Below are positions 48,930-49,029 of a DNA stretch of 49,029 nt, piece after piece (position 1 is the first letter of the stretch; each line of letters opens with the position of its first letter). The notes below the pieces were generated by a model, which had not been told where the DNA came from, did not search any database, and saw only the letters and a program-made list of their open reading frames with translations. This DNA is from Paulinella micropora (taxonomy: Eukaryota > Cercozoa > Imbricatea > Euglyphida). The DNA lies in the NCBI GenBank assembly GCA_009731375.1, contig BJOX01000069.1, positions 110,825-159,853 on the forward strand. Reading direction: 5' to 3'. Position numbers and translations under genes: made by a program.

Positions 48930-49029
48930 GATTCTGTGCCTCTCCTGTATAAGGTTCGAGCAAGATTCTGCGGACACAGAGCCCCCCCCCCCCCCCCCCC
49001 ACCCCCCCCCCCCCCCCCCCCCACACACC
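48930..49029. repeat. short duplication and poly-C end
   Basis: GAGCAAGATTCTGxG-like sequence occurs twice (about 48924 and 48957, both followed by similar CTC/CACAGAG sequence), then a C homopolymer reaches the window end. Confidence 0.6.

Overview
This is eukaryotic nuclear DNA. It has short exons bounded by GT/AG splice sites, introns of 0.1 to 3 kb made mostly of tetranucleotide and dinucleotide microsatellites, RNA polymerase III-type SINEs and several non-autonomous inverted-repeat elements. No bacterial operon or CRISPR feature is present. The organism cannot be fixed from this window. The OTU protein resembles plant, algal and protist OTU cysteine proteases, and the transporter belongs to the triose-phosphate-translocator side of the DMT superfamily, so an alga or other protist is my best guess. 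A metazoan is not excluded. Thirteen runs of N are assembly gaps. All exon models were read by eye, and splice phase was used as the test.

Layout. (1) Positions 1-6300: purine repeats, a composite satellite/SINE block and two large gaps. (2) 18009 down to 6413, minus strand: an OTU-domain cysteine protease (deubiquitinase type), 11 phased exons, 3' end not found. (3) 18010-18407: a short divergent intergenic interval. (4) 18408-30859, plus strand: a complete 14-exon DMT/TPT-like transporter whose exons sum to 1320 nt (439 codons plus stop). (5) 30860-33700: intergenic, one large gap, a SINE-like fragment. (6) 48890 down to 33727, minus strand: exons of an unrecognised multipass membrane protein (48890-43209) and of a hydrophilic Ser/Asp-rich chain (40582-33727). 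They may be one gene, because the phases at the junction agree. Its 5' end lies beyond the window.

The unusual feature is shared by all these genes. Many exons sit inside an array of partial copies of themselves. Copies of the exon's 5' part, each with its splice acceptor, always lie upstream of the complete exon in the sense of transcription. Copies of its 3' part, each with its splice donor, always lie downstream. The copies are separated by microsatellite, and the microsatellite often starts at or forms the splice site itself. I count about 15 exons affected and more than 45 partial copies. I call these splice-edge arrays. They inflate introns and supply many decoy splice sites around single functional exons, including the exons carrying the OTU catalytic Cys and His.

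Other elements: a 341-bp MITE flanked by TTAA, a 131-bp foldback element, three copies of a tRNA-headed SINE, a 0.46-kb interspersed repeat present four times including a head-to-head pair, a 175-185-bp satellite built around a 16-bp palindrome, a 37-bp minisatellite, and a roughly 430-bp insertion in an OTU intron.
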